Positions 1-7,408 of a DNA stretch of 64,000 nucleotides are shown here, piece after piece (within the stretch, counting starts at the first letter, position 1; each line of letters starts with the position of its first letter). The notes beneath the pieces were generated by a model that did not search any database, had not been told where the DNA came from, and was given only the letters and a program-made list of their open reading frames with translations. Source of the DNA: Curvibacter sp. CHRR-16. GTDB taxonomy: Bacteria; Pseudomonadota; Gammaproteobacteria; Burkholderiales; Burkholderiaceae_C. The position numbers and the translations under genes were made by a program. The stretch covers positions 434,001-498,000 of the forward strand of contig NZ_JAHCSH010000002.1 of the NCBI RefSeq assembly GCF_018474005.1, given 5' to 3'.

Positions 1-706
1 AATCGTCAGGCATTAGCGCCAGCGATGTCAGGTCATTGAGCATTTGGTAGGCCAGCGCCCCCACATCCACACCCGTAGATTGGCCGCTGGCAGCACTTTT
101 TTGCATACCCTTGGCCGCCAAATCGACCAAAGGCTTGAGCAGCAAGTCCGACAACCACGCTTCTTCAGAGGCAGGGGCCACATGCTTGGCATTCTTGGCT
201 TTTTCCACTGGCAAAGCCGGGGCCACCCCCCCATCGACCAACGCCTCGATCACTGTGGCCAGCGCTACCGCATCGGCCATGCAATGGTGGATGCGTACCA
301 GCATGGCCGAGCCACCGTCGTACTGCTCCACCAAATGGATTTGCCACAACGGATGTTTGCGATCCAAAGGCTGCATCGCCAAGTCGCCCAAACGCTGCTG
401 CAAAGCCTGTTGGGGCGTTTTACCGCGCAGTTTGAGCTTGTCTTGCACCACATGACGCTCTAAATCAAACTGGGCATCCAGCACCCACGCCGCGCCGTTG
501 GCATCTTCTTCTACACGCTGGGTAAAGCGGGTAAAGCGCAGCAAGCGCTCCTGTACCCGTTGGTGCAACTCGGCCAAACGCAAACCCGGGCGCAGCACCC
601 AAACGCCCACAATCATCATCAGATTGCTGGGCGTATCCATGCGCAGCCACGCGGTATCCACTTGGCTCATGCGCTCGCGCTGTACAGGGCTGGTTTTTTT
701 CGCCAT
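1..706 (-). CDS. WS/DGAT-type acyltransferase, C-terminus outside window
   Basis: This is the N-terminal ~235 residues of a wax ester synthase/acyl-CoA:diacylglycerol acyltransferase (WES domain family), which esterifies acyl-CoA to a long-chain alcohol or diacylglycerol for storage-lipid formation. The frame is open from the ATG at 706 to the left edge without a stop. The N-terminus (MSQVDTAWLRMDTPSNLMM) is typical of the family, and the active-site segment reads HHCMADAVAL around residue 145; the usual HHxxxDG appears here as HHxxxDA, an atypical final residue. It is transcribed divergently from an acyl-CoA-binding protein, a plausible substrate partner. The family call is strong; wax ester versus triacylglycerol specificity cannot be told from this part. 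Confidence 0.85.
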   Translation of the reverse strand, partial: MAKKTSPVQRERMSQVDTAWLRMDTPSNLMMIVGVWVLRPGLRLAELHQRVQERLLRFTRFTQRVEEDANGAAWVLDAQFDLERHVVQDKLKLRGKTPQQALQQRLGDLAMQPLDRKHPLWQIHLVEQYDGGSAMLVRIHHCMADAVALATVIEALVDGGVAPALPVEKAKNAKHVAPASEEAWLSDLLLKPLVDLAAKGMQKSAASGQSTGVDVGALAYQMLNDLTSLALMPDD

Positions 707-790
707 CGCTTGTCTCCTAGTCTGGGCGCCATTCTGCAACGTAAACACACCGTAAGATACGCCCAATCCATCCTACAAAGAGACAACATC

Positions 791-1045
791 ATGTCAGACC
801 TGAAAGCCGCTTTTGAGAAAGCCGTGGCCGATTCACGCAACCTGAGCCAACGCCCTGACAACGGCACCTTGCTGAAGATTTATGCCCTCTACAAGCAAGC
901 CACCGTGGGCGACAACACAGAGAAAAAACCCGGCTTTGCCGACCCCGTAGGGCGTGCCAAGTGGGAAGCGTGGAGTGCCGTCAAAGGAACTGGCAACGAC
1001 GCTGCCATGCAGCAGTACGTGGAATTGATTGGTTCACTGGAGTAA
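791..1045 (+). CDS. acyl-CoA-binding protein (ACBP)
   Basis: An 84-residue single-domain ACBP that binds and carries long-chain acyl-CoA esters in the cytoplasm. The size matches the family, and the hallmark segments are present: FEKAVAD near the start, the YALYKQATVGD helix-2 motif around residues 31-41, and the KWEAWSAVKG motif around 57-66. It faces the acyltransferase divergently across an 84-bp gap, so the two probably share a control region and serve lipid storage together. Its last 12 bp overlap the 3' end of the convergent PHA-system gene. Bacterial ACBPs are uncommon but recurrent in Burkholderiales. Confidence 0.93.
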   Translation: MSDLKAAFEKAVADSRNLSQRPDNGTLLKIYALYKQATVGDNTEKKPGFADPVGRAKWEAWSAVKGTGNDAAMQQYVELIGSLE

Positions 1046-1321
1046 AGCATCCAAGTTGCGGGTGATTTGCTCTTCGATGCGCGCCTTAAAAGCCCCGAGT
1101 AAAAAACCCAACTCGGCCTGCAGATCAAAACTGCTGGCTTGCACCGTCAGCGTACCTTGCACACCCGCCCGTTCAAAGCGCACGACATCGTGCTGCACGC
1201 CGCGTTCGTAGCCACACTCCATGCCGTAGTCGCTGCGGGCTTGTTCCATCCAACGCTGGGCCAGCAAGCGGGCTTGGTCTAAACCCAAGGTATGGGTGCG
1301 GCGGATGTGCAGTTGGGGCAT
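1034..1321 (-). CDS. polyhydroxyalkanoic acid system family protein
   Basis: A 95-residue protein of the polyhydroxyalkanoate granule-region family (PHA_gran_rgn). The ATG at 1321 is preferred over the longer upstream possibility because AGGAG lies just before it and because family members begin MPxLHIxR, as here (MPQLHIRRTHTLG). The first part carries the conserved LGLDQARLLAQRW helix; the C-terminal half is an amphipathic segment (ELGFLLGAFKARIEEQI) compatible with granule or membrane surface binding. It overlaps the end of the ACBP gene by 12 bp tail to tail. With the WS/DGAT and ACBP genes beside it, and PhaM at 35 kb, it belongs to a carbon-storage theme. The molecular role of the family is not well established. 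Confidence 0.8.
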   Translation of the reverse strand: MPQLHIRRTHTLGLDQARLLAQRWMEQARSDYGMECGYERGVQHDVVRFERAGVQGTLTVQASSFDLQAELGFLLGAFKARIEEQITRNLDALLQ

Positions 1322-1370
1322 CTTCTTTCTCCTAACGAATAGCCATGATTGGTTGGGGTTAGTATGGGGC

Positions 1371-1685
1371 ATGCTGTACCGCTTCTACTCCCGCGCTTGC
1401 GCTGACATCATCTTGCTGCCCTCAACCGCACAACCAATACTGCGCTTGTGGGGCAAAGACGAGTACGCACCTGAAGGAATAGTCATAACGCAAGATATTG
1501 CGCAGGCTATTGAGGCGCTGGAGCAAGCCATTGCAGCCGAAGCGGCGCAATTGGCTGCGGCCACGCAATCTGACGAGGAAGAACCTACGCCCCCTAGCGT
1601 AAGCCTGCGCCAACGTGCCGCCCCGGTGTTAGACCTGTTGCGCCGCAGCCTACAAGCCAATGAAGCCGTGCTCTGGCGCACGTAA
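1371..1685 (+). CDS. DUF1840 domain-containing protein
   Basis: A 104-residue cytoplasmic protein of the DUF1840 family, common in Burkholderiales and of unknown function. The characteristic start MLYRFYSRACADIILL is followed by a conserved LRLWGKD segment and a C-terminal helical region ending RRSLQANEAVLW. The ATG at 1371 is chosen because the homologous N-terminus begins exactly there; upstream in-frame codons would add an unrelated hydrophobic leader. It is divergent from the PHA-system gene with only 49 bp between the two starts. Confidence 0.82.
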   Translation: MLYRFYSRACADIILLPSTAQPILRLWGKDEYAPEGIVITQDIAQAIEALEQAIAAEAAQLAAATQSDEEEPTPPSVSLRQRAAPVLDLLRRSLQANEAVLWRT

Positions 1686-1751
1686 AGAGGCGCTCGAATG
1701 GGGCTATCATTCCGCGATTGGCGCTAGGCCAGACTCTGCCACTGGAGAAAC

Positions 1752-2543
1752 ATGCACATGCCGCACACCGACACCCCCTCTACCAGCACCCATGCCATGC
1801 GCCTATTGCGCTGGGGAGCGGCCTGCGCCCTGATGGTCACCTTGACCGGTTGCAGCTCTTTTTCCTTGAGCAAACTCTGGCCTTGGGGCAACAAGGCTGA
1901 ACCAGAAGTCAGCGCGCAAACACCCGCCACCCCGGCTGAGCCTGAAAAACCAGCCGCCCCAGAGCCCACCACCTTCCCAGAGACACCGCCATCGCCCTTG
2001 CCAGCCCAAGTCGCCAGCCCGAGCACCCAATCGGTGGCACTGGCCCCCACTCCCCCCGTGGTGAGCCCAGCCCCCATGGGTGGCGAAGCCACTAGCAAGA
2101 AGGCCAGCCCCGCCAAAGCCAGTCCAGCCCATGACGCTGGCAGCTTGGTGCGCGGCTATTACGTCAACGTCGGCCTGTTTGCCGTGGCATCCAATGGCAC
2201 CAACGCATTTCGCAAGTTGGAAGCCGCAGGTTTGCCGGTTTTCACCGACGTGGTGCAATCCCGCACCAAGGGCCCCCTGACTCGGGTGCGCGTAGGCCCC
2301 TACCCCAGCCCAGCGGAGGCAGACCAAGCCGCCAAGGACATCAAAGCCCAAGGGCTGGACGCACTGGTATTTGAATTTGCCGGCCACCCTGCAGCCAAAG
2401 GCAGCAAAAAAGCCAAACCCGCTGCGGCCAAGCCCAAAGCCCAAACCAGCCAAGAACCTGCTGGTGGCAAAGAAACCAAATCCATGGGCAGCGCTGGCTC
2501 GGCCAAAGCCGAAGCCGCCAAGCCCGCAGAAAAGAAGCAGTAA
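1752..2543 (+). CDS. SPOR domain-containing lipoprotein
   Basis: A 263-residue envelope protein. After about 15 residues comes a classic lipoprotein signal (MRLLRWGAACALMVTLTGC) with lipobox LTGC, so the mature protein is probably lipidated at Cys-34. A Pro/Ala-rich linker (about residues 45-125) leads to a SPOR domain (about 135-205; YYVNVGLFAVASN, then LTRVRVGPYPSPAEAD), the fold that binds denuded septal peptidoglycan. The last 55 residues are Lys/Ala-rich and low complexity. A start further in at the lipoprotein signal (1797) is also possible. It lies 3 bp before the pseudouridine synthase gene and is likely cotranscribed with it. A cell-division or septal role is inferred from the SPOR domain only. 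Confidence 0.85.
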   Translation: MHMPHTDTPSTSTHAMRLLRWGAACALMVTLTGCSSFSLSKLWPWGNKAEPEVSAQTPATPAEPEKPAAPEPTTFPETPPSPLPAQVASPSTQSVALAPTPPVVSPAPMGGEATSKKASPAKASPAHDAGSLVRGYYVNVGLFAVASNGTNAFRKLEAAGLPVFTDVVQSRTKGPLTRVRVGPYPSPAEADQAAKDIKAQGLDALVFEFAGHPAAKGSKKAKPAAAKPKAQTSQEPAGGKETKSMGSAGSAKAEAAKPAEKKQ

Positions 2544-2546
2544 ACC

Positions 2547-3473
2547 ATGACCACCCCGCCGCGTTTTCGCCGCGCACCAGCCCCGGCGAGTATGTCGGCT
2601 GATGCCCGCAACAAAGCACCGACAGCCCCAAAAGCCGATGGCTCCGTACGCCTGAACAAACACATGGCCGACCTCGGCTTGGCCTCGCGCCGCGAGGCCG
2701 ATGACTGGATCGCCAACGGTTGGGTGCGGGTAGATGGCCAGGTCGCCCCCATGGGCATGCAAGTGCAGCCCGGTGTACGCATCGAGATTGACCCTGCAGC
2801 CAAAGGCCAGCAAGCGCGCCAAGTAACCGTGCTGCTGCACAAACCACTGGGCGTGGTCAGCGGTCAAGCCGAAGACGGCCACACCCCCGCCATCACTTTG
2901 GTGCAGCCGGGCAACCGCTGGCGCCAAGACCGCAGCCGCATCCAATTCCACCCCGCGCAACTGCGCAGCCTGGTGCCCGCAGGCCGTTTGGATGTGGACT
3001 CCACCGGCCTCTTGGTTTTGACCCAAGACGGACGGGTAGCGCGCCAGATCATTGGCGAGGATGCCGAGCTGGAAAAAGAATACCTCGTGCGCGTGACCTA
3101 CACCGGGGCCCCCAACTTGGCGGCCGCCAACAGTGCCGCCGCCACCCACGGCAAGCTGCAGATGCTGGACGAGAACAGCCCGGCCACGCAGGATGTGCAA
3201 AGCGTATTTCCGGCCAGCGAATTGGCACGCTTGCGCCACGGTCTGAGTTTGGATGGCCAGCTACTTAAACCCGCCAAGGTGGATTGGCAAAACCCACAAC
3301 AGCTACGCTTTGTACTGACTGAAGGGAAAAAACGCCAAATTCGCCGCATGTGTGAACTGGTGGGCTTGAAAGTGCTGGCCCTCAAACGTGTGCGAGTGGG
3401 CCGCGTCCGACTGGGGGAACTGCCCGTGGGGCAATGGCGCTATCTTGGCCCAGATGAAAAGTTTGTGCTGTAA
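2547..3473 (+). CDS. 23S rRNA pseudouridine synthase, RluB/RluF family
   Basis: A 308-residue RNA pseudouridine synthase that isomerises uridine in 23S rRNA. The N-terminal S4 RNA-binding domain (about residues 32-80, VRLNKHMADLGLASRREADDW) precedes the catalytic domain with the RLDVDSTGLLVLTQDG motif (about 148-163), whose Asp is the catalytic residue. The C-terminal motif GKKRQIRRMCELVGLKVLALKR is diagnostic of the RsuA/RluB/RluE/RluF family. Overall layout best fits RluF (target U2604 in E. coli), but RluB-like specificity is not excluded. It directly follows the SPOR lipoprotein gene. Confidence 0.88.
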   Translation: MTTPPRFRRAPAPASMSADARNKAPTAPKADGSVRLNKHMADLGLASRREADDWIANGWVRVDGQVAPMGMQVQPGVRIEIDPAAKGQQARQVTVLLHKPLGVVSGQAEDGHTPAITLVQPGNRWRQDRSRIQFHPAQLRSLVPAGRLDVDSTGLLVLTQDGRVARQIIGEDAELEKEYLVRVTYTGAPNLAAANSAAATHGKLQMLDENSPATQDVQSVFPASELARLRHGLSLDGQLLKPAKVDWQNPQQLRFVLTEGKKRQIRRMCELVGLKVLALKRVRVGRVRLGELPVGQWRYLGPDEKFVL

Positions 3474-3583
3474 AACCACCACAAAGCTGGAAAAAATTCA
3501 CCCCAACTGCCTAATTTCTCCGCAGAGTCTCCAAACTGCAGCGGCAATATTCCTTCCATAGTCACTCTAAGGAAGGAATTGCC

Positions 3584-4159
3584 ATGACACCGCGTATCAA
3601 ATCTTGGGCTGTATTGGGCTTGGCCGCATCTACCGCCTTGTGCCTGCAACTGGCGAATGCCAGCCAACCCACCACACCTAGCAAAAAGGGCAGCACTCAA
3701 GTGCGCCCCGGTCCAGAGCGCCCCCCTATGCCCCCGATGGGCGAACCGCCCATGCCACTGGAAACCCAGTTGCACTTGAATGACGACCAAGCCAAGCTGT
3801 TTGAAGACCTGATGAACACGGCACACGCCTACCACTACGTCGATCCTGCGGCACAGAAAAAACTCAGCACGCCCGAGCGCATTGCCAAAATCAACGCCTT
3901 GCAGCAAGAGCAAGCCAAGAAGGTGGAGGCTGTGGTCAAGAAGTTCTATAGCGCCTTGGATGCCGAGCAAAAGAAAACGTTTGATGACATCAGCCCCATG
4001 CTGCTGATGCCAGGCCCCGGCATGCCCCCTTCGGGCCCTCGCCCAGAGCAAGCAGCCGATGGACGCGGCCCCGGCATGGGACACCCCGGCAAAATGGGTG
4101 GCCCCAACTCCCCTCAACCCCCACAAGATGGGGGCGAGGCACCACGCCAACCGGGCTAA
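3584..4159 (+). CDS. periplasmic Spy/CpxP-like protein with LTXXQ-type region
   Basis: A 191-residue exported protein. Residues 1-26 form a Sec signal peptide ending near ANA. A Met/Pro-rich stretch (RPPMPPMGEPPMP) leads into a helical core, residues ~65-135, of the Spy/CpxP type: LHLNDDQAKLFEDLM, LSTPERIAKINALQQEQ and LDAEQKKTFD, the repeated LxxxQ-like pattern of this family. The C-terminus is Gly/Pro/Met-rich. Family members act as periplasmic chaperones or in envelope and metal stress; the Met-rich ends could bind metal, but that is inference. An RBS (AAGGAA) precedes the ATG, and a strong terminator follows. Confidence 0.75.
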   Translation: MTPRIKSWAVLGLAASTALCLQLANASQPTTPSKKGSTQVRPGPERPPMPPMGEPPMPLETQLHLNDDQAKLFEDLMNTAHAYHYVDPAAQKKLSTPERIAKINALQQEQAKKVEAVVKKFYSALDAEQKKTFDDISPMLLMPGPGMPPSGPRPEQAADGRGPGMGHPGKMGGPNSPQPPQDGGEAPRQPG

Positions 4160-4210
4160 ACCACAGCCAGCGTCAGCCAAAGATTCCATCAAACGGCACA
4201 AGCACTCTTG

Positions 4211-4250
4211 AAAAACCTGCCAGCACCCCCATGTGGGCTGGCAGGTTTTT
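4211..4250 (+). terminator. intrinsic terminator after the Spy-like gene
   Basis: A perfect 14-bp stem, AAAAACCTGCCAGC at 4211-4224 paired with 4237-4250, closes a 12-nt loop and runs into T residues. It separates the Spy-like gene from htpG. Confidence 0.93.
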
Positions 4251-4285
4251 TCTTTTCCGTGTAACCCGATCAACCGTTTGAAACC

Positions 4286-6244
4286 ATGAGCAAACAGACC
4301 CATTCCTTTCAGGCCGAAGTAGCCCAGCTCCTGCATCTGGTGACCCACTCGCTGTACTCCAATCAGGAAATCTTTCTGCGCGAGCTCATTTCCAACGCCT
4401 CTGACGCGTGCGACAAGCTGCGCTACGAAGCCCTGAACAACAGCGCCTTGTACGAGAACGACAGCGAACTGAAGGTGCGCATCAGCTTCGACCAAGACGC
4501 CAAGACACTGACCATCACCGACAACGGCATTGGCATGTCGGTGCAAGAAGCCATCGACAACCTAGGCACCATCGCCAAAAGCGGCACCAAAGACTTCATG
4601 AGCAAGCTCACGGGCGACCAGAAGTCAGACTCCCAGCTCATCGGTCAGTTCGGCGTGGGCTTTTACTCCGGCTTTATCGTGGCTGACAAGATCACGGTGG
4701 AGAGCCGCCGCGCCGGACTGCAGGCCAGTGAAGCTGTGCGCTGGGTGAGCGACGGCGGTGCCAGCGGCAGCGCCTTTGAGGTGGAAACCATTACCCGCCA
4801 AGCCCGTGGCACCAGCATCATTCTCCACCTGCGCGACGACGCGCACGACTACCTGCAAGCGTGGAAGGTCAAAGGCATCGTCAACAAATACTCCGACCAC
4901 ATCAGCCTGCCCATCCAAATGGAAAAGGAAGAGTGGAAAGAAGGCGAAAACGACCAGCCCGGCAGCATGGTGAAAACCGGCGAATGGGAAACCGTGAACA
5001 AGGCCAACGCCATCTGGACGCGCAGCAAGGGCGATATCACCCCAGAGCAGTACGACGAGTTCTACAAACAGATCAGCCACGACTTTGAAGCGCCGCTGAC
5101 CCACAGCCACAACCGCGTGGAAGGCAAGACCGAGTACACCCAGCTGCTCTACATCCCCAAGAAAGCCCCGCACGACCTGTGGAACCGCGACAAAAAAGGC
5201 GGCCTCAAGCTGTATGTGAAGCGCGTCTTCATCATGGACGAGGCCGAGGCCCTGCTGCCCAGCTACCTGCGCTTTGTGAAGGGCGTGGTCGACAGCGCCG
5301 ACCTGCCCCTGAACGTGAGCCGCGAGCTGCTGCAAGAAAGCCGCGACGTGAAAGCCATCCGCGAAGGCAACACGCGCCGCGTGCTGTCCATGCTCGAAGA
5401 CTTGGCCAAGCACGACAAAGCGCCAGCCGCTGGCGACAACGCCGAAGGCGTGACCGACGTGGTGAGTGAAGAAGACAAAGCCAAGCAAGGCCAGTACAGC
5501 CAGTTCTACAGCGAGTTTGGCGCGGTGCTGAAGGAAGGTCTGGGCGAAGACTTCGCTAACCGCGACCGCCTCTCCAAACTGCTGCGCTACGCCAGCACCA
5601 GCAGCGACACGACCAGCGTCAGCTTGGCCGACTACAAGGCGCGCATGAAAGAAGGCCAAGAGGCCATCTACTACATCACCGCCGAGACCTTGGCCGCCGC
5701 CAAGAACAGCCCGCAGTTGGAAGTGTTCAAGAAAAAGGGCATCGAAGTGCTGCTCATGACCGACCGCGTGGACGAGTGGTCGCTGAGCTTCCTGCACGAA
5801 TTTGACGGCACCCCGCTGCAAAGCGTGGCCAAGGGCGCTGTGGACTTGGGCAAGCTGCAAGACGAAGCCGAGAAGAAAGCCGCCGAGGAAGCCGCCGAAG
5901 CCTTCAAGCCCGTGCTGGCCAAGCTCAAAGAAGCCCTGAAAGACAAGGCCGAAGACGTGCGCGTGACCACCCGCCTGGTGGACAGCCCCGCTTGCTTGGT
6001 GGTGCAAGAACACGGCATGAGCACCCAACTGGCGCGCTTGCTCAAACAAGCGGGCCAACAAGCCCCCGACGCAAAGCCCGTGCTGGAAGTGAACCCCGAG
6101 CACGCGCTGGTGAAAAAGCTCGACGGCAGCGTGCACTTCCACGACTTGGCCCACATCCTGTTTGACCAAGCGCTGCTGGCCGAAGGCGGTCTGCCCGACG
6201 ATCCAGCCGAGTACGTCAAGCGCGTGAACGCCTTGCTGGTGTAA
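4286..6244 (+). CDS. htpG: molecular chaperone HtpG (bacterial Hsp90)
   Basis: A 652-residue cytoplasmic ATP-dependent Hsp90 chaperone. The GHKL ATPase domain (about residues 1-220) shows the expected motifs: [22 protein letters not shown] and GQFGVGFYS. The middle domain (about 235-510) contains the conserved [10 protein letters not shown] segment and the LNVSRELLQ region with the catalytic Arg, and the C-terminal dimerisation domain ends at residue 652. Length is normal for Proteobacteria. It stands as a single gene between two terminators. Confidence 0.98.
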   Translation: MSKQTHSFQAEVAQLLHLVTHSLYSNQEIFLRELISNASDACDKLRYEALNNSALYENDSELKVRISFDQDAKTLTITDNGIGMSVQEAIDNLGTIAKSGTKDFMSKLTGDQKSDSQLIGQFGVGFYSGFIVADKITVESRRAGLQASEAVRWVSDGGASGSAFEVETITRQARGTSIILHLRDDAHDYLQAWKVKGIVNKYSDHISLPIQMEKEEWKEGENDQPGSMVKTGEWETVNKANAIWTRSKGDITPEQYDEFYKQISHDFEAPLTHSHNRVEGKTEYTQLLYIPKKAPHDLWNRDKKGGLKLYVKRVFIMDEAEALLPSYLRFVKGVVDSADLPLNVSRELLQESRDVKAIREGNTRRVLSMLEDLAKHDKAPAAGDNAEGVTDVVSEEDKAKQGQYSQFYSEFGAVLKEGLGEDFANRDRLSKLLRYASTSSDTTSVSLADYKARMKEGQEAIYYITAETLAAAKNSPQLEVFKKKGIEVLLMTDRVDEWSLSFLHEFDGTPLQSVAKGAVDLGKLQDEAEKKAAEEAAEAFKPVLAKLKEALKDKAEDVRVTTRLVDSPACLVVQEHGMSTQLARLLKQAGQQAPDAKPVLEVNPEHALVKKLDGSVHFHDLAHILFDQALLAEGGLPDDPAEYVKRVNALLV

Positions 6245-6254
6245 CAAACCTTGG

Positions 6255-6317
6255 TATCAAATTGGGCTCTACAGCTTATGTAGCAAGCTGAAGCAGCTAT
6301 TAATTTGATAGCAAAAA
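6255..6317 (+). repeat. dispersed Comamonadaceae-type intergenic repeat
   Basis: The element has 9-bp inverted ends (TATCAAATT at 6255-6263, AATTTGATA at 6302-6310) and the core AAGCAGCTAT..TTTGATAGCAAAA. Related copies are seen at 39092-39118 and, more diverged, at several places in coding sequence in this window. It abuts the terminator downstream of htpG. Confidence 0.75.
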
Positions 6318-6320
6318 CAA

Positions 6321-6353
6321 AACCCCGCCATCGCACGATGGGCGGGGTTTTTT
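6321..6353 (+). terminator. intrinsic terminator after htpG (left copy of a duplicated terminator)
   Basis: A GC-rich hairpin with one bulged G, left arm AAACCCCGCC-ATCG, right arm ending GGCGGGGTTTTTT. The 23 bases at 6324-6346 are identical to those at 7364-7386, which close the next operon, so the two genes between lie in a slot bounded by the same terminator. Confidence 0.9.
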
Positions 6354-6425
6354 GAAGATGCACTAACTTGATAGAATTCAAGACAATACTGTTTTTTCAT
6401 ACACCTTTGATTGGAGGGTATCGCT

Positions 6426-6905
6426 ATGGCCTACTCAGCTTACGCAGTAGCTAATGCTTTCATTCAGAGAGCTGAAGAGGGGAAAATTTCAAACCTAACC
6501 CCGATGAAATTGCAAAAATTGCTTTACTTCGCACAAGCATGGCATTTAAAAGGAACAAATGGTCTTCCCGTATTGGATGATCATTTCGCTCGCTGGAAAT
6601 ATGGCCCCGTCATACCAGCCATCTATCATGAGTTCAAAGCTTTTGGGTATCAGCCCATTACCCGCAAGGCGACAACGCTATCCATGAATGATGCAGGTTA
6701 TTCAGTGCTTGTTCCTATGGTTCCTGCAGAAGACCTAAGTACATGGGGCCTCATTGATGCGATCATCAATTCATATGGCTCGTTCGACGCTCAAACATTG
6801 TCTACCATGACACACGAAGAAAACTCCGCCTGGGCGCAGGGCAATCCTGACGGAAGCGTCATTACCCACCCTGAAATTTTGAGCGACACGACAATATTTG
6901 GCTAA
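6426..6905 (+). CDS. Panacea-domain (DUF4065/SocA-like) protein, probable antitoxin
   Basis: A 159-residue protein whose first ~115 residues match the Panacea domain, also known from the Caulobacter antitoxin SocA and phage GepA-like proteins. Hallmarks are TPMKLQKLLYFAQAWHL near residue 26 and FARWKYGPVIPAIYHEFKAFG near residue 54. Established work shows Panacea proteins neutralise many unrelated toxins encoded beside them. ATG 6426 is chosen for the GGAGGG at 6413-6418. The next gene begins 14 bp downstream, on the same strand, as expected for a toxin partner. Base composition is visibly AT-richer than htpG and the flanking genes, suggesting horizontal arrival. The domain call is firm; the antitoxin role is inferred from family and context. 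Confidence 0.82.
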   Translation: MAYSAYAVANAFIQRAEEGKISNLTPMKLQKLLYFAQAWHLKGTNGLPVLDDHFARWKYGPVIPAIYHEFKAFGYQPITRKATTLSMNDAGYSVLVPMVPAEDLSTWGLIDAIINSYGSFDAQTLSTMTHEENSAWAQGNPDGSVITHPEILSDTTIFG

Positions 6906-6919
6906 AGGAAGGACTGCGA

Positions 6920-7354
6920 GTGAATAACAGCCCTCAAGACCAAGCAGTCGCCAAAACCTCAAGTTACTGGGCTAATTTGGTGCAACCCGCATCAAATCCC
7001 AGCCCCGACACGATCCCCAGTCAAAAAGCTCGCGAAGAAGCCCCTCCTGAAGGCAAAGACAAAAAAGGTGACTCACTACAAGAGCAAACCGTTAAAGATA
7101 TGGAGGCCAATCGAGGCCTTAGAGATCGGTATGCGGGAAAAGCCTATGAGATGGCAACAGGCTGTCTTTGTGCTTGGTTTGTACTTCTTGGGGTCCATGG
7201 AATCATTAATGCAATACAGATGCGTCCGATGTACAGCGACAAAGTCATCATCGCTGTGACCAGCGGTGTCACAGTCAGTGTTCTTGCAGCATTTTTAGGT
7301 GTCATACGCGGGCTGTTTCCCTCAAGCACCAAAGACAAGACTGATAAAGGCTGA
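6920..7354 (+). CDS. two-helix membrane protein, candidate PanT-type effector
   Basis: A 144-residue protein starting at GTG 6920 behind AAAGGAAGGA. Residues 1-65 are polar, charged and probably disordered. The remainder has a basic/aromatic lead-in (RDRYAGKAYE), a first transmembrane segment (about 75-95, CLCAWFVLLGVHGIINAI), a short loop with the motif YSDKVIIAV, and a second segment (about 110-132) ending GVIRGLFP, then a Lys-rich tail. The xSDKVxIxxx...LFP pattern resembles small membrane proteins often met in phage and accessory regions. Position after a Panacea gene suggests a membrane-targeting toxin or effector. I do not recognise a named family, so the function is an inference. Confidence 0.7.
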   Translation: MNNSPQDQAVAKTSSYWANLVQPASNPSPDTIPSQKAREEAPPEGKDKKGDSLQEQTVKDMEANRGLRDRYAGKAYEMATGCLCAWFVLLGVHGIINAIQMRPMYSDKVIIAVTSGVTVSVLAAFLGVIRGLFPSSTKDKTDKG

Positions 7355-7362
7355 ATCGGAAC

Positions 7363-7394
7363 ACCCGCCATCGCACGATGGGCGGGTTTTTTTT
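7363..7394 (+). terminator. intrinsic terminator (right copy), shared by Panacea operon and LysR gene
   Basis: The hairpin ACCCGCCATCG / CGATGGGCGGGT is followed by eight T residues. Bases 7364-7386 repeat 6324-6346 exactly. It lies between two convergent genes, though the T-run favours the plus strand. Confidence 0.9.
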
Positions 7395-7408
7395 GTCAAA
7401 AGCGGCTG

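Noticed and set aside
1803..3239. 478-codon minus-strand frame opposite the SPOR lipoprotein and pseudouridine synthase genes
   Set aside because: Its composition (His/Gly/Ala-rich, no domains) is that of a GC-rich shadow frame; the plus strand has two firmly identified genes there.
4625..6247. 540-codon minus-strand frame opposite htpG
   Set aside because: Shadow of htpG produced by codon bias; no RBS and no recognisable domain.
6426..7354. Prophage or integron origin of the Panacea pair
   Set aside because: No integrase, attC-like site, tRNA or phage structural gene was seen; only the duplicated terminator and base composition point to insertion.
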